DNA of 6,731 nucleotides from an uncultured Blautia sp. (GCA_946629475.1 CAMOXX010000151.1:1-6731), one strand, 5' to 3'; shown: positions 1 to 5,814, counted from the first letter of the stretch. The notes: generated by a model from the letters alone, not told the origin. Program-made: numbers and translations.

Positions 1-2
1 CA

Positions 3-143
3 GAAGTGGACAGGGATTTTACAACGTATGGTAAATATCCAAGTTATATCTTCTTTGGGTTCCTGCTCGAGAACTCTCTTGACCCGGAGCAGCGGAAAAG
101 AAGACTGGAGCCCCTGATCAAAGCGGCTATGCAGTATCAATAA
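3..143 (+). CDS. 3' end of an unrecognised protein (partial)
   Basis: An open frame enters from the left edge and ends at a TAA at 141-143, giving the last 46 residues of a protein whose start lies outside the window. The visible tail has an aromatic stretch (YIFFGF, about residues 15-20) followed by a charged, helix-like end (DPEQRKRRLEPLIKAA). A hydrophobic helix followed by a charged helix would suit the C-terminus of a TetR-type regulator, but this is only an impression and no diagnostic motif is present. It is transcribed away from the catabolic operon and is followed after 7 bases by a strong hairpin, which supports it being a real gene end. Confidence 0.55.
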   Translation, partial: EVDRDFTTYGKYPSYIFFGFLLENSLDPEQRKRRLEPLIKAAMQYQ

Positions 144-150
144 AGTGCAT

Positions 151-185
151 TGAACCAAATTGCCGCTCTATGGCGTTTTGGTTCA
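151..185 (+). terminator. Hairpin after the partial gene, probable terminator
   Basis: A 9-bp perfect stem (TGAACCAAA at 151-159 with TTTGGTTCA at 177-185) encloses a second short GCC/GGC pairing (162-164 with 172-174). It begins 8 bases after the stop codon of the upstream gene. There is no T-run after the stem, so termination efficiency is uncertain. Positions 186-265, between this hairpin and the tRNA remnant, contain nothing I can recognise. Confidence 0.5.
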
Positions 186-265
186 TAACTCTGCACTAAA
201 CTCTTGGAAAATGTAAGACCGTAACCCCGCATAAACACTGACTTCTCCGCATCATAAATAAACAA

Positions 266-309
266 CTCTGACTCCGTCATTTCAAGGTTCGAATCCTTGC
301 AGCCGAGCA
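266..309 (+). pseudogene. tRNA-Gln(CTG) 3'-half remnant, left copy
   Basis: Read as tRNA positions 32 onward: anticodon loop CTCTGAC (266-272, anticodon CTG), 3' anticodon strand TCCGT, variable loop CATTT, T-arm CAAGG-TTCGAAT-CCTTG (283-299), acceptor strand CAGCCGA, then G as discriminator. This layout matches bacterial tRNA-Gln. The five bases 5' of the loop (AACAA at 261-265) cannot pair with TCCGT, and no D-arm or 5' acceptor strand lies upstream, so it is not a working tRNA. CCA is not encoded. The first 34 bases are identical, in inverted orientation, to the copy at 6685-6718. Confidence 0.8.
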
Positions 310-315
310 GCAAAG

Positions 316-348
316 ATCCCCTGGAAGAAATACTTCCGGGGGATTTTT
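316..348 (+). terminator. Rho-independent terminator following the tRNA remnant
   Basis: A 12-bp stem (316-327 with 333-344, one G-T wobble on the plus strand) closes on a 5-base AAATA loop and is followed by TTTTT (344-348). It sits just downstream of the left tRNA remnant, as a native tRNA terminator would. Read on the minus strand the stem keeps all but one pair (C-A) and is followed by only CTTTG, so it may also stop transcripts leaving the minus-strand operon that ends at 412. Confidence 0.8.
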
Positions 349-350
349 GC

Positions 351-381
351 GCTGGGCTGCAAGGATTCGAACCATGAAATG
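351..381 (-). pseudogene. tRNA-Gln 3'-end remnant, middle copy
   Basis: On the minus strand this reads CATTT, a T-arm with one mismatch (CATGG-TTCGAAT-CCTTG), acceptor strand CAGCCCA and G discriminator. The anticodon arm is lost: homology to the other copies stops within about ten bases upstream of CATTT. It lies 30 bases beyond the stop codon of the GcvT-family gene and faces the left copy across the shared terminator. It has the same orientation as the right-hand copy at 6675-6718. Confidence 0.7.
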
Positions 382-411
382 GAGAAATCCTTACTTTGCA
401 GCTGAAGTCTG

Positions 412-1437
412 TTATACGAGCCAGTTTTTCTTTGTGATTATGCAGTCATGGCCATGAATGCGGATCCTGTCACCGATTTTCAATGTGCCTTTTTTTGCAA
501 GAATATAGCCGTTGTTGACTTCTTTCACGTAAGAATAGACCAGTTTGGATACACGGCCGACTTCTTCCTCTTCTGTTTCAATAAAAACCGGTTCGCCGGG
601 GCCGCCGTACTGTTTGGCGCGGATGTAATAATCATCTTCGAGTACTTCGAAGCCAACCATTTCGCGCTCCGGTCCGGATTCACGGATGGCGAGCAGCGCG
701 TCTTTGCCGATAAAGTCTTTGTCCCATTTGATATTCCTGTCAAGGCCTGTTTCGAACGGGTTGGTATGAGCCAGGTCACGCATATAGTAAATGCCCGCTT
801 CTGTCGGCAGTGTCCATGCCATGATCTGGAATTCGGTGACGCGCATACCGCCTGCTTTGACGACTTCCGCGTCAACGGCTTTTTCTATCGCCTCGAGATC
901 ATCCGGAGACATGTAAATCTCATAACCCCATTTTTCACCGGTAAAACCGGCACGGTTGATCTTTACGGGGATTCCGTCGAGCTCATTTTCCCTGATTTCA
1001 AAGAATTTCTGGCTGTCCACGGATTCGCCGCAGAGGGCATTCAGAACCTCTTTTGATTTCGGTCCCTGGACAGCAAGCATCTGCCAGTCTTCGGTGATTT
1101 CGGTCCATTCCACATCAAAATCACCCTGATGATAGTACCACCAGTCATCCGCTTTGGTGGCATATAAGGTCGAGACCCAGTAAGTATCTTCCGAAATCCG
1201 CATGATTACCACGTCATCGATGATCTCGCCCTGTTCGTTGAGCATCGTAGTATAACGGTCTCTTCCGACGGCGAGGGAAGCGATGTCTCCGGAATAAATA
1301 TAGTCGAGAAATGCCGTCACATCCGGCCCGGTCACTTCAAGAAGCTGATGCGTCCAGAAATACCATCCAACATGATTCCGGACTGCCATGTGCTCGGATC
1401 GCTTCATATCGTCATATTTAAAAATATTCTTGTTCAT
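412..1437 (-). CDS. GcvT-family tetrahydrofolate-dependent (amino)methyltransferase-like protein
   Basis: At 341 residues it carries the folate-binding aminomethyltransferase fold. Visible family signatures are YTTML-NEQG-EIIDD (residues 62-75), with the acidic pair at 74-75 where T-protein has its folate/catalytic Asp; QGPKS (124-128); NRAGFTGEKWGYE (161-173); and FETGLDRNI...DFIGKDAL (228-247), leading into a C-terminal beta-barrel ending in GDRIRIHG. The N-terminus starts at the part equivalent to 'EHxAVR', so the 30-40 residue leader usual in glycine-cleavage T-proteins is missing. No gcvH, gcvP or lpd is adjacent, so a glycine-cleavage role is unlikely. By family analogy (DmdA, LigM, dimethylglycine-type demethylases) it probably transfers a methyl or C1 group from a small substrate to tetrahydrofolate; the substrate is unknown. 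It is the last gene of the operon: GAGGGAG at 1445-1451 lies directly after the upstream stop, 7 bases from the ATG. Confidence 0.85.
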   Translation of the reverse strand: MNKNIFKYDDMKRSEHMAVRNHVGWYFWTHQLLEVTGPDVTAFLDYIYSGDIASLAVGRDRYTTMLNEQGEIIDDVVIMRISEDTYWVSTLYATKADDWWYYHQGDFDVEWTEITEDWQMLAVQGPKSKEVLNALCGESVDSQKFFEIRENELDGIPVKINRAGFTGEKWGYEIYMSPDDLEAIEKAVDAEVVKAGGMRVTEFQIMAWTLPTEAGIYYMRDLAHTNPFETGLDRNIKWDKDFIGKDALLAIRESGPEREMVGFEVLEDDYYIRAKQYGGPGEPVFIETEEEEVGRVSKLVYSYVKEVNNGYILAKKGTLKIGDRIRIHGHDCIITKKNWLV

Positions 1438-1451
1438 GATCGGTCTCCCTC

Positions 1452-2681
1452 TTACGCGAATTTGTCAATTCGTTTTGCAATCTTAATGCGGAGCTTTCCT
1501 TCGGGTGAATCTTCTTCCCATAAAGCCCACTGCGCATTGATAAGTGTTTTTGCCATGCCGTACCACATGGAGACGTGCGCTTCCGGAAGATCTTTTGTGC
1601 CGGTGATTTCGAGATAACTCCGCTCGATGACCAGAATGCATTCTTTTTCGTTGAAAGCCTCTATCTCGTACGGACATACCAGGGCCTGCAGCTGCAGCTC
1701 AATGAGCCCGGCAAGGAGCCGTCCGTCTTCTCTGATGGAATTCGGAACACCCATCCAGTCGCGAAGCCCTTTGATCGCATACCTTTCACCGAACATGGCT
1801 TTGCCGGCGGCTTCCAGGACACAGTGGAGGATATGATCCGCCTGTTCTCTCGTCACATATCCGCGTTTGACTGCTTCAGAGATGGCCGGGAGGACATAAA
1901 GAGAAGCGGCAGTAGACAGGTTTATCATCTGATTGGAAGAATCCGTTTCATTGTTGGTTCCGTTGACAAAGTGATAATTGCACTCTTCACGGAACATCAT
2001 AGACTCGTCCACGCAGTCCTCTTCTTCGGTATATTTTTTATAATCGTCCGTAACTGCGGGACCGAAGCTTTGCCAAAGTTCGTGAGGCGGTGCCGGATAT
2101 TTGTCGCGGTTTTCAGCGATGATGCGGCAATGACGGTCACCGCATCCCTTCGCCTCGACCATCATATAGTCAAGCGTCGGACCGCCGGGACGGCGTTCCG
2201 CGGCTGCTTTGGCCTGTCCCTGTAAAGACATGGTCGTCGTACGGCAGAGTTCGGAGCCGACGATATCCCAGTCGCAGACATCGAGTTCTTTCTCGCACCG
2301 GTAAGTTCCGAAATCATTGCAGCGTCCGCACATAAGAAGCGCGTCATCGCCTTTGTCACCGATAAGTGCGCCGGGATATTCACCGCACATAAAGGGATGG
2401 ATACCAAACCCGTCGTCATCGCCGTAGTATTTGCCCGTCATGTAGAGTCTCTGGATCGCATCTTCACACATCATTTGGGCGCGCTCCGCATAGTCCGGAA
2501 CAATGATCCGCAATGCCTGGATAGCGGCTGCAGAAAGAACAGATTCAAAACGGCTGATGTAATGCATCGCTTCCTGGTAGCTGATCAGCCTGTTCCAGGG
2601 AGACTGGAGGGCGACGTATTCTTTGATCGTCGTGCCGGCGCCGGAATCCTGCGGAATTCTCTCATCGATTTTTCTACTCAT
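1452..2681 (-). CDS. Cysteine-rich protein of unknown function, possible V4R-like ligand-binding region
   Basis: A 409-residue soluble protein with no signal peptide or membrane helix. Fourteen cysteines are present, concentrated in the middle: C99, C118-GR-C121, C129, C136, C146 and the pair C180-GDRH-C185. The segment ending EAKGCGDRHCRII (176-188) resembles the conserved Cys end of V4R (4-vinyl reductase) sensor domains, and more weakly the Cys region of aminothiazoline-carboxylate-hydrolase-like proteins. CGRC-x7-C-x6-C could bind a metal. The C-terminal half (about 255-400) is helical with a second strand region near CPYEIEAFNEKEC (336-348). I do not recognise the whole protein. It sits 15 bases after the dehydrogenase stop (AAGGAG at 2689-2694, 7 bases from the ATG) and 14 bases before the GcvT-family gene, so it is almost certainly co-expressed and functionally tied to them. 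A substrate-binding, metal-carrying or hydrolytic role are all open. Confidence 0.8.
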   Translation of the reverse strand: MSRKIDERIPQDSGAGTTIKEYVALQSPWNRLISYQEAMHYISRFESVLSAAAIQALRIIVPDYAERAQMMCEDAIQRLYMTGKYYGDDDGFGIHPFMCGEYPGALIGDKGDDALLMCGRCNDFGTYRCEKELDVCDWDIVGSELCRTTTMSLQGQAKAAAERRPGGPTLDYMMVEAKGCGDRHCRIIAENRDKYPAPPHELWQSFGPAVTDDYKKYTEEEDCVDESMMFREECNYHFVNGTNNETDSSNQMINLSTAASLYVLPAISEAVKRGYVTREQADHILHCVLEAAGKAMFGERYAIKGLRDWMGVPNSIREDGRLLAGLIELQLQALVCPYEIEAFNEKECILVIERSYLEITGTKDLPEAHVSMWYGMAKTLINAQWALWEEDSPEGKLRIKIAKRIDKFA

Positions 2682-2696
2682 TTTGATTCTCCTTAT

Positions 2697-3602
2697 TTAA
2701 TCCTCGGGGGGATACTGATCGATCGCGGGCTGGAAGCGGAAAATATTGTGGGAAGCGCCGGAATCCGCGACTACCGTCTCGCCGGTAATGCCGTCACCCA
2801 TCGGTGTGGCAAGCGCGTAGGCAATGATGGCGACTTCGTCGACGGGCTGCTGACCGTCGGTCTGCCAGACCATTAGTTCGTCATAGAATTCATCCTGCTT
2901 TTCTTCCGGAATGCGTTCGGATGCAAGATTGCCGGCAGCACCCGGAGTGACCATTCCGCCCGGTGCGACAGCATTTACCATGATCCCATAACGCTTGAAT
3001 TCTTTTGCGGCCTGCGTTGCCAGCGCACAGACGGCGCCTTTGCTGGATGCGTAGTGGGAGTATCCGCCGAATACCGGATACGGCATCCAGGGGCTGTTGG
3101 AGGCGATCAGGACCATTTTCCCGCGGACACTGTGTTCGATCATCCAGCGGCTGACATATTTGACGAGATAAAAAGCGCCGTTGACGTTCGTGTCCATGAC
3201 AAGTTCCAGATCTTCTTTGGGAAGATCATTGAGATGGGCGTAATTCCAGATCGCTGCGGAATTGATCAGAATATCAAGGCCGCCATAAGTTTCCGTTGTG
3301 AAAGCAACCAGTTTTTCGACCTGCTCTTCCACGCGCACGTCGCAGAAGAAATAACGGACTCTGTCGCCAAAGCCCAGATCTTCGAACAGAGGCATGGCAG
3401 CATCTCTTTCTGTTTCGCAGTTGGAAGCGACGACGACTTTTGCTCCGCCCTGCAGGAGACGCAGCGCAATGTCAAAACCGAGTCCGGAACTGCCTCCCGG
3501 AACCAGCGCCACTTTACCTTTTACCGAAAACATCTCTTCCAGCGGACGGGCTGCCTTGATATACCCTTCCAGCATGGATTTATCACCGGGTTGAAATGCC
3601 AT
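2697..3602 (-). CDS. Short-chain dehydrogenase/reductase (SDR), classical type
   Basis: A 301-residue cytosolic NAD(P)-dependent oxidoreductase with a Rossmann fold. Motifs in order: glycine-rich nucleotide loop GGSSGLG (36-42, preceded by Pro rather than the usual Thr), CDV (87-89) for adenine contact, NSAA (114-117) in place of NNAG, TNVNGAF (138-144) with the structural Asn, a Ser near 168-170, the catalytic YASSK (Tyr184, Lys188) and APGG (213-216). The N-terminus has about 25 extra residues before the first strand. Residue 61 after the second strand is Asn, not the Asp typical of NAD users or a clear Arg, so cofactor choice is uncertain. It is the first gene of the minus-strand operon, with AAAGGAG at 3610-3616 and 7 bases to the ATG. 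It likely interconverts an alcohol and carbonyl in the pathway shared with the next two genes. Confidence 0.9.
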   Translation of the reverse strand: MAFQPGDKSMLEGYIKAARPLEEMFSVKGKVALVPGGSSGLGFDIALRLLQGGAKVVVASNCETERDAAMPLFEDLGFGDRVRYFFCDVRVEEQVEKLVAFTTETYGGLDILINSAAIWNYAHLNDLPKEDLELVMDTNVNGAFYLVKYVSRWMIEHSVRGKMVLIASNSPWMPYPVFGGYSHYASSKGAVCALATQAAKEFKRYGIMVNAVAPGGMVTPGAAGNLASERIPEEKQDEFYDELMVWQTDGQQPVDEVAIIAYALATPMGDGITGETVVADSGASHNIFRFQPAIDQYPPED

Positions 3603-3629
3603 TGGGATACTCCTTTCTTTTTAAAACAG

Positions 3630-3644
3630 CCGACATTCTGTCGG
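3630..3644. promoter_or_regulatory. Perfect palindrome, candidate operator in the dehydrogenase leader
   Basis: CCGACA-TTC-TGTCGG is a perfect 6+3+6 dyad lying 28 bases upstream of the dehydrogenase start codon and about 35 bases downstream of its predicted transcription start. Two related dyads lie at 3742-3756 and 3768-3784, which favours protein binding over a chance hairpin. A short RNA hairpin in the leader is the alternative. Confidence 0.55.
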
Positions 3645-3680
3645 TCTTAGTAAGATAACCGAAAAACAAGATCTACGCCT

Positions 3681-3709
3681 ATTCTAAAGGGAATTATTGT
3701 GCCTGTGTA
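3681..3709 (-). promoter_or_regulatory. Predicted sigma-A promoter of the dehydrogenase operon
   Basis: On the minus strand, TACACA (3704-3709, 4 of 6 matches to TTGACA) and TAGAAT (3681-3686, 5 of 6) are separated by exactly 17 bases. Transcription would start near 3674, giving a leader of about 70 bases. The -35 is weak, as expected for an activated promoter, and the dyad at 3742-3756 lies about 75 bases upstream of the start. Confidence 0.5.
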
Positions 3710-3741
3710 TGCTCACATTCGATGTTTATTATCCGCTTTTC

Positions 3742-3756
3742 CCGACAAAATGACGA
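3742..3756. promoter_or_regulatory. Second copy of the operator-like dyad
   Basis: CCGACA-AAA-TGACGA repeats the CCGACA-N3-TGWCGR layout of the perfect palindrome at 3630-3644: the left half-site is identical, the right half-site matches at four of six positions. It lies between the two divergent promoters, just upstream of the regulator's -35 box, where one bound protein could affect both directions. Confidence 0.45.
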
Positions 3757-3764
3757 CCGATTTG

Positions 3765-3793
3765 TTGACACTGTCTGACGGTGTTTCTATAAT
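3765..3793 (+). promoter_or_regulatory. Full-consensus sigma-A promoter of the PucR-type regulator
   Basis: TTGACA (3765-3770), a 17-base spacer and TATAAT (3788-3793) match the housekeeping consensus at all 12 positions with ideal spacing. Transcription should begin near 3800, only about 27 bases before the ATG, just enough for the AGGAGG at 3813-3818. Confidence 0.85.
3768..3784. promoter_or_regulatory. Dyad inside the regulator promoter spacer, candidate autoregulatory operator
   Basis: ACACTGTC-T-GACGGTGT pairs at 7 of 8 positions about its centre. It overlaps the end of the -35 box and fills most of the spacer. It contains the half-site TGACGG seen in the other two dyads. Binding here would block polymerase, so it suggests repression of the regulator's own strong promoter. 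Confidence 0.45.
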
Positions 3794-3826
3794 TAAAACA
3801 ACGGAGGCAAACAGGAGGACTCACAC

Positions 3827-5341
3827 ATGAAACTCAATGCGGATATTGTCTTTGAGGAATTAAAGAAAAAATACACTGTGCGTATGACCGGTCCGAGGAC
3901 GCCGGATCTCACGATATCCCGCCCGGAGCTGTATCTGGACAATGAGGTGGAATTCCTTTCCAATCATCTGTATCTCGCCACTGTGGAACACTTGCCACTT
4001 CATCCGAAACTGCAGAGAAATATAGTGATCGTGGTCATCGGGGAAGGCGCGAAGCTCTCGCATTACCGCGATAAGTGCTGTCTGATCCAGATCCGGGAAA
4101 AGGCGGACTATTTCCTCGTGAACCGGGATCTTAATCTGCTTTTCGACCGGTATTATGACTGGGAGAAAGAGCTGTTCGATATTTTCCTCGCAACAGCTGA
4201 TCTGCAGGAGATCATTGACTGCAGTGTGCCTGTACTGGGCAGGGATATTCACGTTCTCGACGCATCCTTCCGCTATCTGACCCGAACAAATGACAGGACG
4301 GATACTGCCAGCCTGGCTCCGCAGGAGATCAGTCAATACCTTTCTTCCTTTGAAATGATCATGGACCGTCACGGGGCTGTGCTTCTCGACATGGACAGTA
4401 CGCAGTATCTGTGCGTCAATTTGTTCAATGAGACAGGTACCTATATCGGATGCGTTTATCTTGAAGGAAACGGACGGCCTTTCCGTGACAGCGACAATGC
4501 GCTTGCGGAGTATCTGGGAAGCCTGATCGAGAAGGCAATTGAGAGGAATCCTTCTATGATGACGAGTGACCAGGCTACCGCAAAGAATGCTTTGATGAAC
4601 CTCGTTAACGACCTGCCTCTCACAGCAAACCAGAAATGGCAGCTGAATCTGACGTCACCGGGACAGCATTTCGTATGCATTTCCATGCACAGCGCCAACC
4701 GCTCTTCAAGGCTGCCGAAAGGGTATATCTGCGGTGCCTTTGAAAATGCATTCGCCGGGGCGGTCGCATTTCCTAAAGAAAATACGATTGTATGTTTTAT
4801 GGACGTTTCAGGGCTCAGGGACAGGGAAGGAAATTATTATGCGGCGCTGAATAAGAAGCTCAGGCAGTTCCTCAGGGAAACCAGCGGGGTTGCAGGCGTC
4901 AGCAACGGGTTTTCCGATATTCATGACGCGAAGATTGCATATTTTCAGGCGGAAGCGGCAATTGAGAATGGGATGATCACAAATCAGGAGACCGATCTTT
5001 TCTATTTTCAATCCTATGCGCTGATCAGCCTGATTATCAATTCGATGGGGAATCTTCCCGCAGATGCCTATTTTTCGGAACGGCTGCAGAAACTGATCCG
5101 ACACGACAAAGAAGCATCGGTTTCTTATCTTGAAACACTCAGAGTATTTTTGCGATGCAGCATGTCTTTTTCACAAGCTGCGGAAGAGCTGTATGTTCAC
5201 CGAAGCACGGTCGTCGACCGCATTAATCGAATCGAACGCGAACTCGGAGTGGATCTAAAAGATCCGGATACGAGGCTGCTTCTGGAGATCGTTCTGAAAG
5301 CCATGGAAATCGAAAGCCTGGTACAGGAAGCAAGAGAGTAG
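3827..5341 (+). CDS. PucR/CdaR-type transcriptional regulator
   Basis: A 504-residue cytosolic DNA-binding protein with the usual layout of the family. The N-terminal region (about 1-110) resembles the PucR-type sensing domain, with a strand such as NIVIVVIGEG (65-74). A GAF-like ligand region (about 115-240) includes YLCVNLFNETGTYIGCVYLEG (194-214), followed by a GGDEF-derived linker region (about 275-395). The C-terminal helix-turn-helix is SMSFSQAAEELYVHRSTV...NRIERELGVDLKDPDTRLLLEIVL (445-490), characteristic of PucR/CdaR/SdaR proteins, which respond to small catabolites. It is divergent from the dehydrogenase operon and is the obvious local regulator. AGGAGG at 3813-3818 with an 8-base gap supports the start. 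Its own promoter carries an embedded dyad, suggesting autoregulation. The inducer is unknown. Confidence 0.88.
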   Translation: MKLNADIVFEELKKKYTVRMTGPRTPDLTISRPELYLDNEVEFLSNHLYLATVEHLPLHPKLQRNIVIVVIGEGAKLSHYRDKCCLIQIREKADYFLVNRDLNLLFDRYYDWEKELFDIFLATADLQEIIDCSVPVLGRDIHVLDASFRYLTRTNDRTDTASLAPQEISQYLSSFEMIMDRHGAVLLDMDSTQYLCVNLFNETGTYIGCVYLEGNGRPFRDSDNALAEYLGSLIEKAIERNPSMMTSDQATAKNALMNLVNDLPLTANQKWQLNLTSPGQHFVCISMHSANRSSRLPKGYICGAFENAFAGAVAFPKENTIVCFMDVSGLRDREGNYYAALNKKLRQFLRETSGVAGVSNGFSDIHDAKIAYFQAEAAIENGMITNQETDLFYFQSYALISLIINSMGNLPADAYFSERLQKLIRHDKEASVSYLETLRVFLRCSMSFSQAAEELYVHRSTVVDRINRIERELGVDLKDPDTRLLLEIVLKAMEIESLVQEARE

Positions 5342-5349
5342 GATTAAGA

Positions 5350-5375
5350 AAAGCCAGGAGCGGGCCCCTGGCTTT
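5350..5375. terminator. Bidirectional terminator between convergent genes
   Basis: AAAGCCAGG (5350-5358) pairs perfectly with CCTGGCTTT (5367-5375) around an 8-base loop. It starts 8 bases after the regulator's stop and 20 bases beyond the stop of the 71-aa gene on the other strand. T-rich sequence follows in the plus direction (TTTCCTT) and A-rich sequence precedes it (AAGAAAA), so it should work for both genes. Confidence 0.8.
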
Positions 5376-5395
5376 CCTTGTGTCAATTATGTTTC

Positions 5396-5611
5396 TCAGC
5401 GAGCGCATTTCTTCAGTTCTTCATCGATCTGATCCGCAAATTTTGCCACTTCAGCGGATTCAGGATAGGAAAGAAGCTTACGGTAGGTCAGTGCTCCGAC
5501 CAGTTTCATGCGGGGATCTTTTGTCGAACCAGGCGCATATTTTTCCATAACAGCTTTTCCTTCGGGGCTGCGCATAATATCGCGGATCTTGGAATCAAGT
5601 GACAGTGCCAT
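5396..5611 (-). CDS. Small helical protein of unknown function (71 aa)
   Basis: A complete small gene with an excellent ribosome binding site (AAAGGAGG at 5620-5627, 8 bases before the ATG) and its own terminator at 5350-5375, so it is probably expressed alone. The sequence is highly helical and charged: a helix with SKIRDIMRSPEGKAVMEKYAPG (7-28), then KDPRMKLVGALTYRKLLSYPE (31-51) and a last helix ending DEELKKC (63-69). The pattern 'I..ll..P....ml..y.PG...DPRmk' recalls, from memory only, a small helical module found at the end of some clostridial enzymes. There is no signal peptide, membrane segment or DNA-binding motif. It may act as a stand-alone adaptor or be a leftover domain; no function can be assigned. 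Confidence 0.7.
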   Translation of the reverse strand: MALSLDSKIRDIMRSPEGKAVMEKYAPGSTKDPRMKLVGALTYRKLLSYPESAEVAKFADQIDEELKKCAR

Positions 5612-5652
5612 AAGAATATCCTCCTTTGGATCGTGGTATTGGTTCTATAATT

Positions 5653-5688
5653 ACCTGATGGATCTCTCCTGATTGAGATTGTCCTGAT
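5653..5688 (-). repeat. Three ATCAGG direct repeats in the leader of the small gene
   Basis: On the minus strand, ATCAGGA (5682-5688), ATCAGGA (5667-5673) and ATCAGGT (5653-5659) recur at 15- and 14-base spacing. The first overlaps the predicted -10 box and the others lie in the 5' leader. They could be half-sites of a regulator; they are also short enough to arise by chance. Confidence 0.4.
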
Positions 5689-5715
5689 TATACCGCGGCA
5701 TATTGATTCCGGTAA
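5687..5715 (-). promoter_or_regulatory. Predicted promoter of the 71-aa gene
   Basis: A perfect TATAAT (minus strand, 5687-5692) lies 17 bases downstream of TTACCG (5710-5715, 3 of 6 matches to TTGACA). Transcription would start near 5680 and give a leader of about 70 bases. The -35 is poor, so an activator or a different start remains possible. Confidence 0.4.
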
Positions 5716-5768
5716 TCCGCAGAACAAAGGTAAACAAAAGGGATTTTCCCGCTGTTTTGACAGGTTCT

Positions 5769-5784
5769 GTTAAGGGCGGTTAAG
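5769..5784 (+). promoter_or_regulatory. GTTAAG-N4-GTTAAG direct repeat
   Basis: Two identical hexamers (5769-5774, 5779-5784) are spaced 10 bases start to start, one DNA turn. This geometry is typical of OmpR-family response-regulator sites. It lies about 95 bases upstream of the sigma-factor remnant. Binding is inferred only from spacing. Confidence 0.3.
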
Positions 5785-5814
5785 AAGAAAAATAAGAAAA
5801 ATCTGATTCTATTT

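Larger units (their letters stand above)
278..381. repeat. Long imperfect inverted repeat of tRNA 3' end plus terminator
   Basis: Arms 278-327 and 333-381 are complementary at 45 of 50 alignment columns, with a single one-base gap, around a 5-base loop. The outer part of each arm is tRNA-Gln 3' sequence and the inner part is the terminator stem. The arrangement looks like two tRNA 3' units joined head to head at one terminator. Confidence 0.85.

Noticed and set aside
266..309. A complete tRNA-Gln gene at the left side
   Set aside because: No 5' acceptor strand, D-arm or matching 5' anticodon stem lies upstream of the anticodon loop.
448..1056. Long plus-strand open frame (about 200 codons) opposite the GcvT-family gene
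   Set aside because: It is the antisense shadow of a strongly supported gene, has no ribosome binding site and has a composition rich in Phe and His typical of reverse-frame translation.
412..1437. Glycine cleavage system T-protein (gcvT)
   Set aside because: The fold fits, but the N-terminal leader is missing and no gcvH, gcvP or lpd gene is adjacent; the operon context points to another C1 transfer.
1575..2225. Plus-strand open frame opposite the cysteine-rich gene
   Set aside because: Antisense shadow of a well-spaced operon gene; no start signal and no recognisable motif.
3054..3650. Plus-strand open frame opposite the dehydrogenase
   Set aside because: Antisense to a clear SDR with catalytic motifs; it also crosses the operon's promoter side without its own start signals.
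5757..5784. Sigma-A promoter using TTGACA at 5757-5762
   Set aside because: The hexamer at correct 17-base spacing is TTAAGA, which matches the -10 consensus at only two positions.
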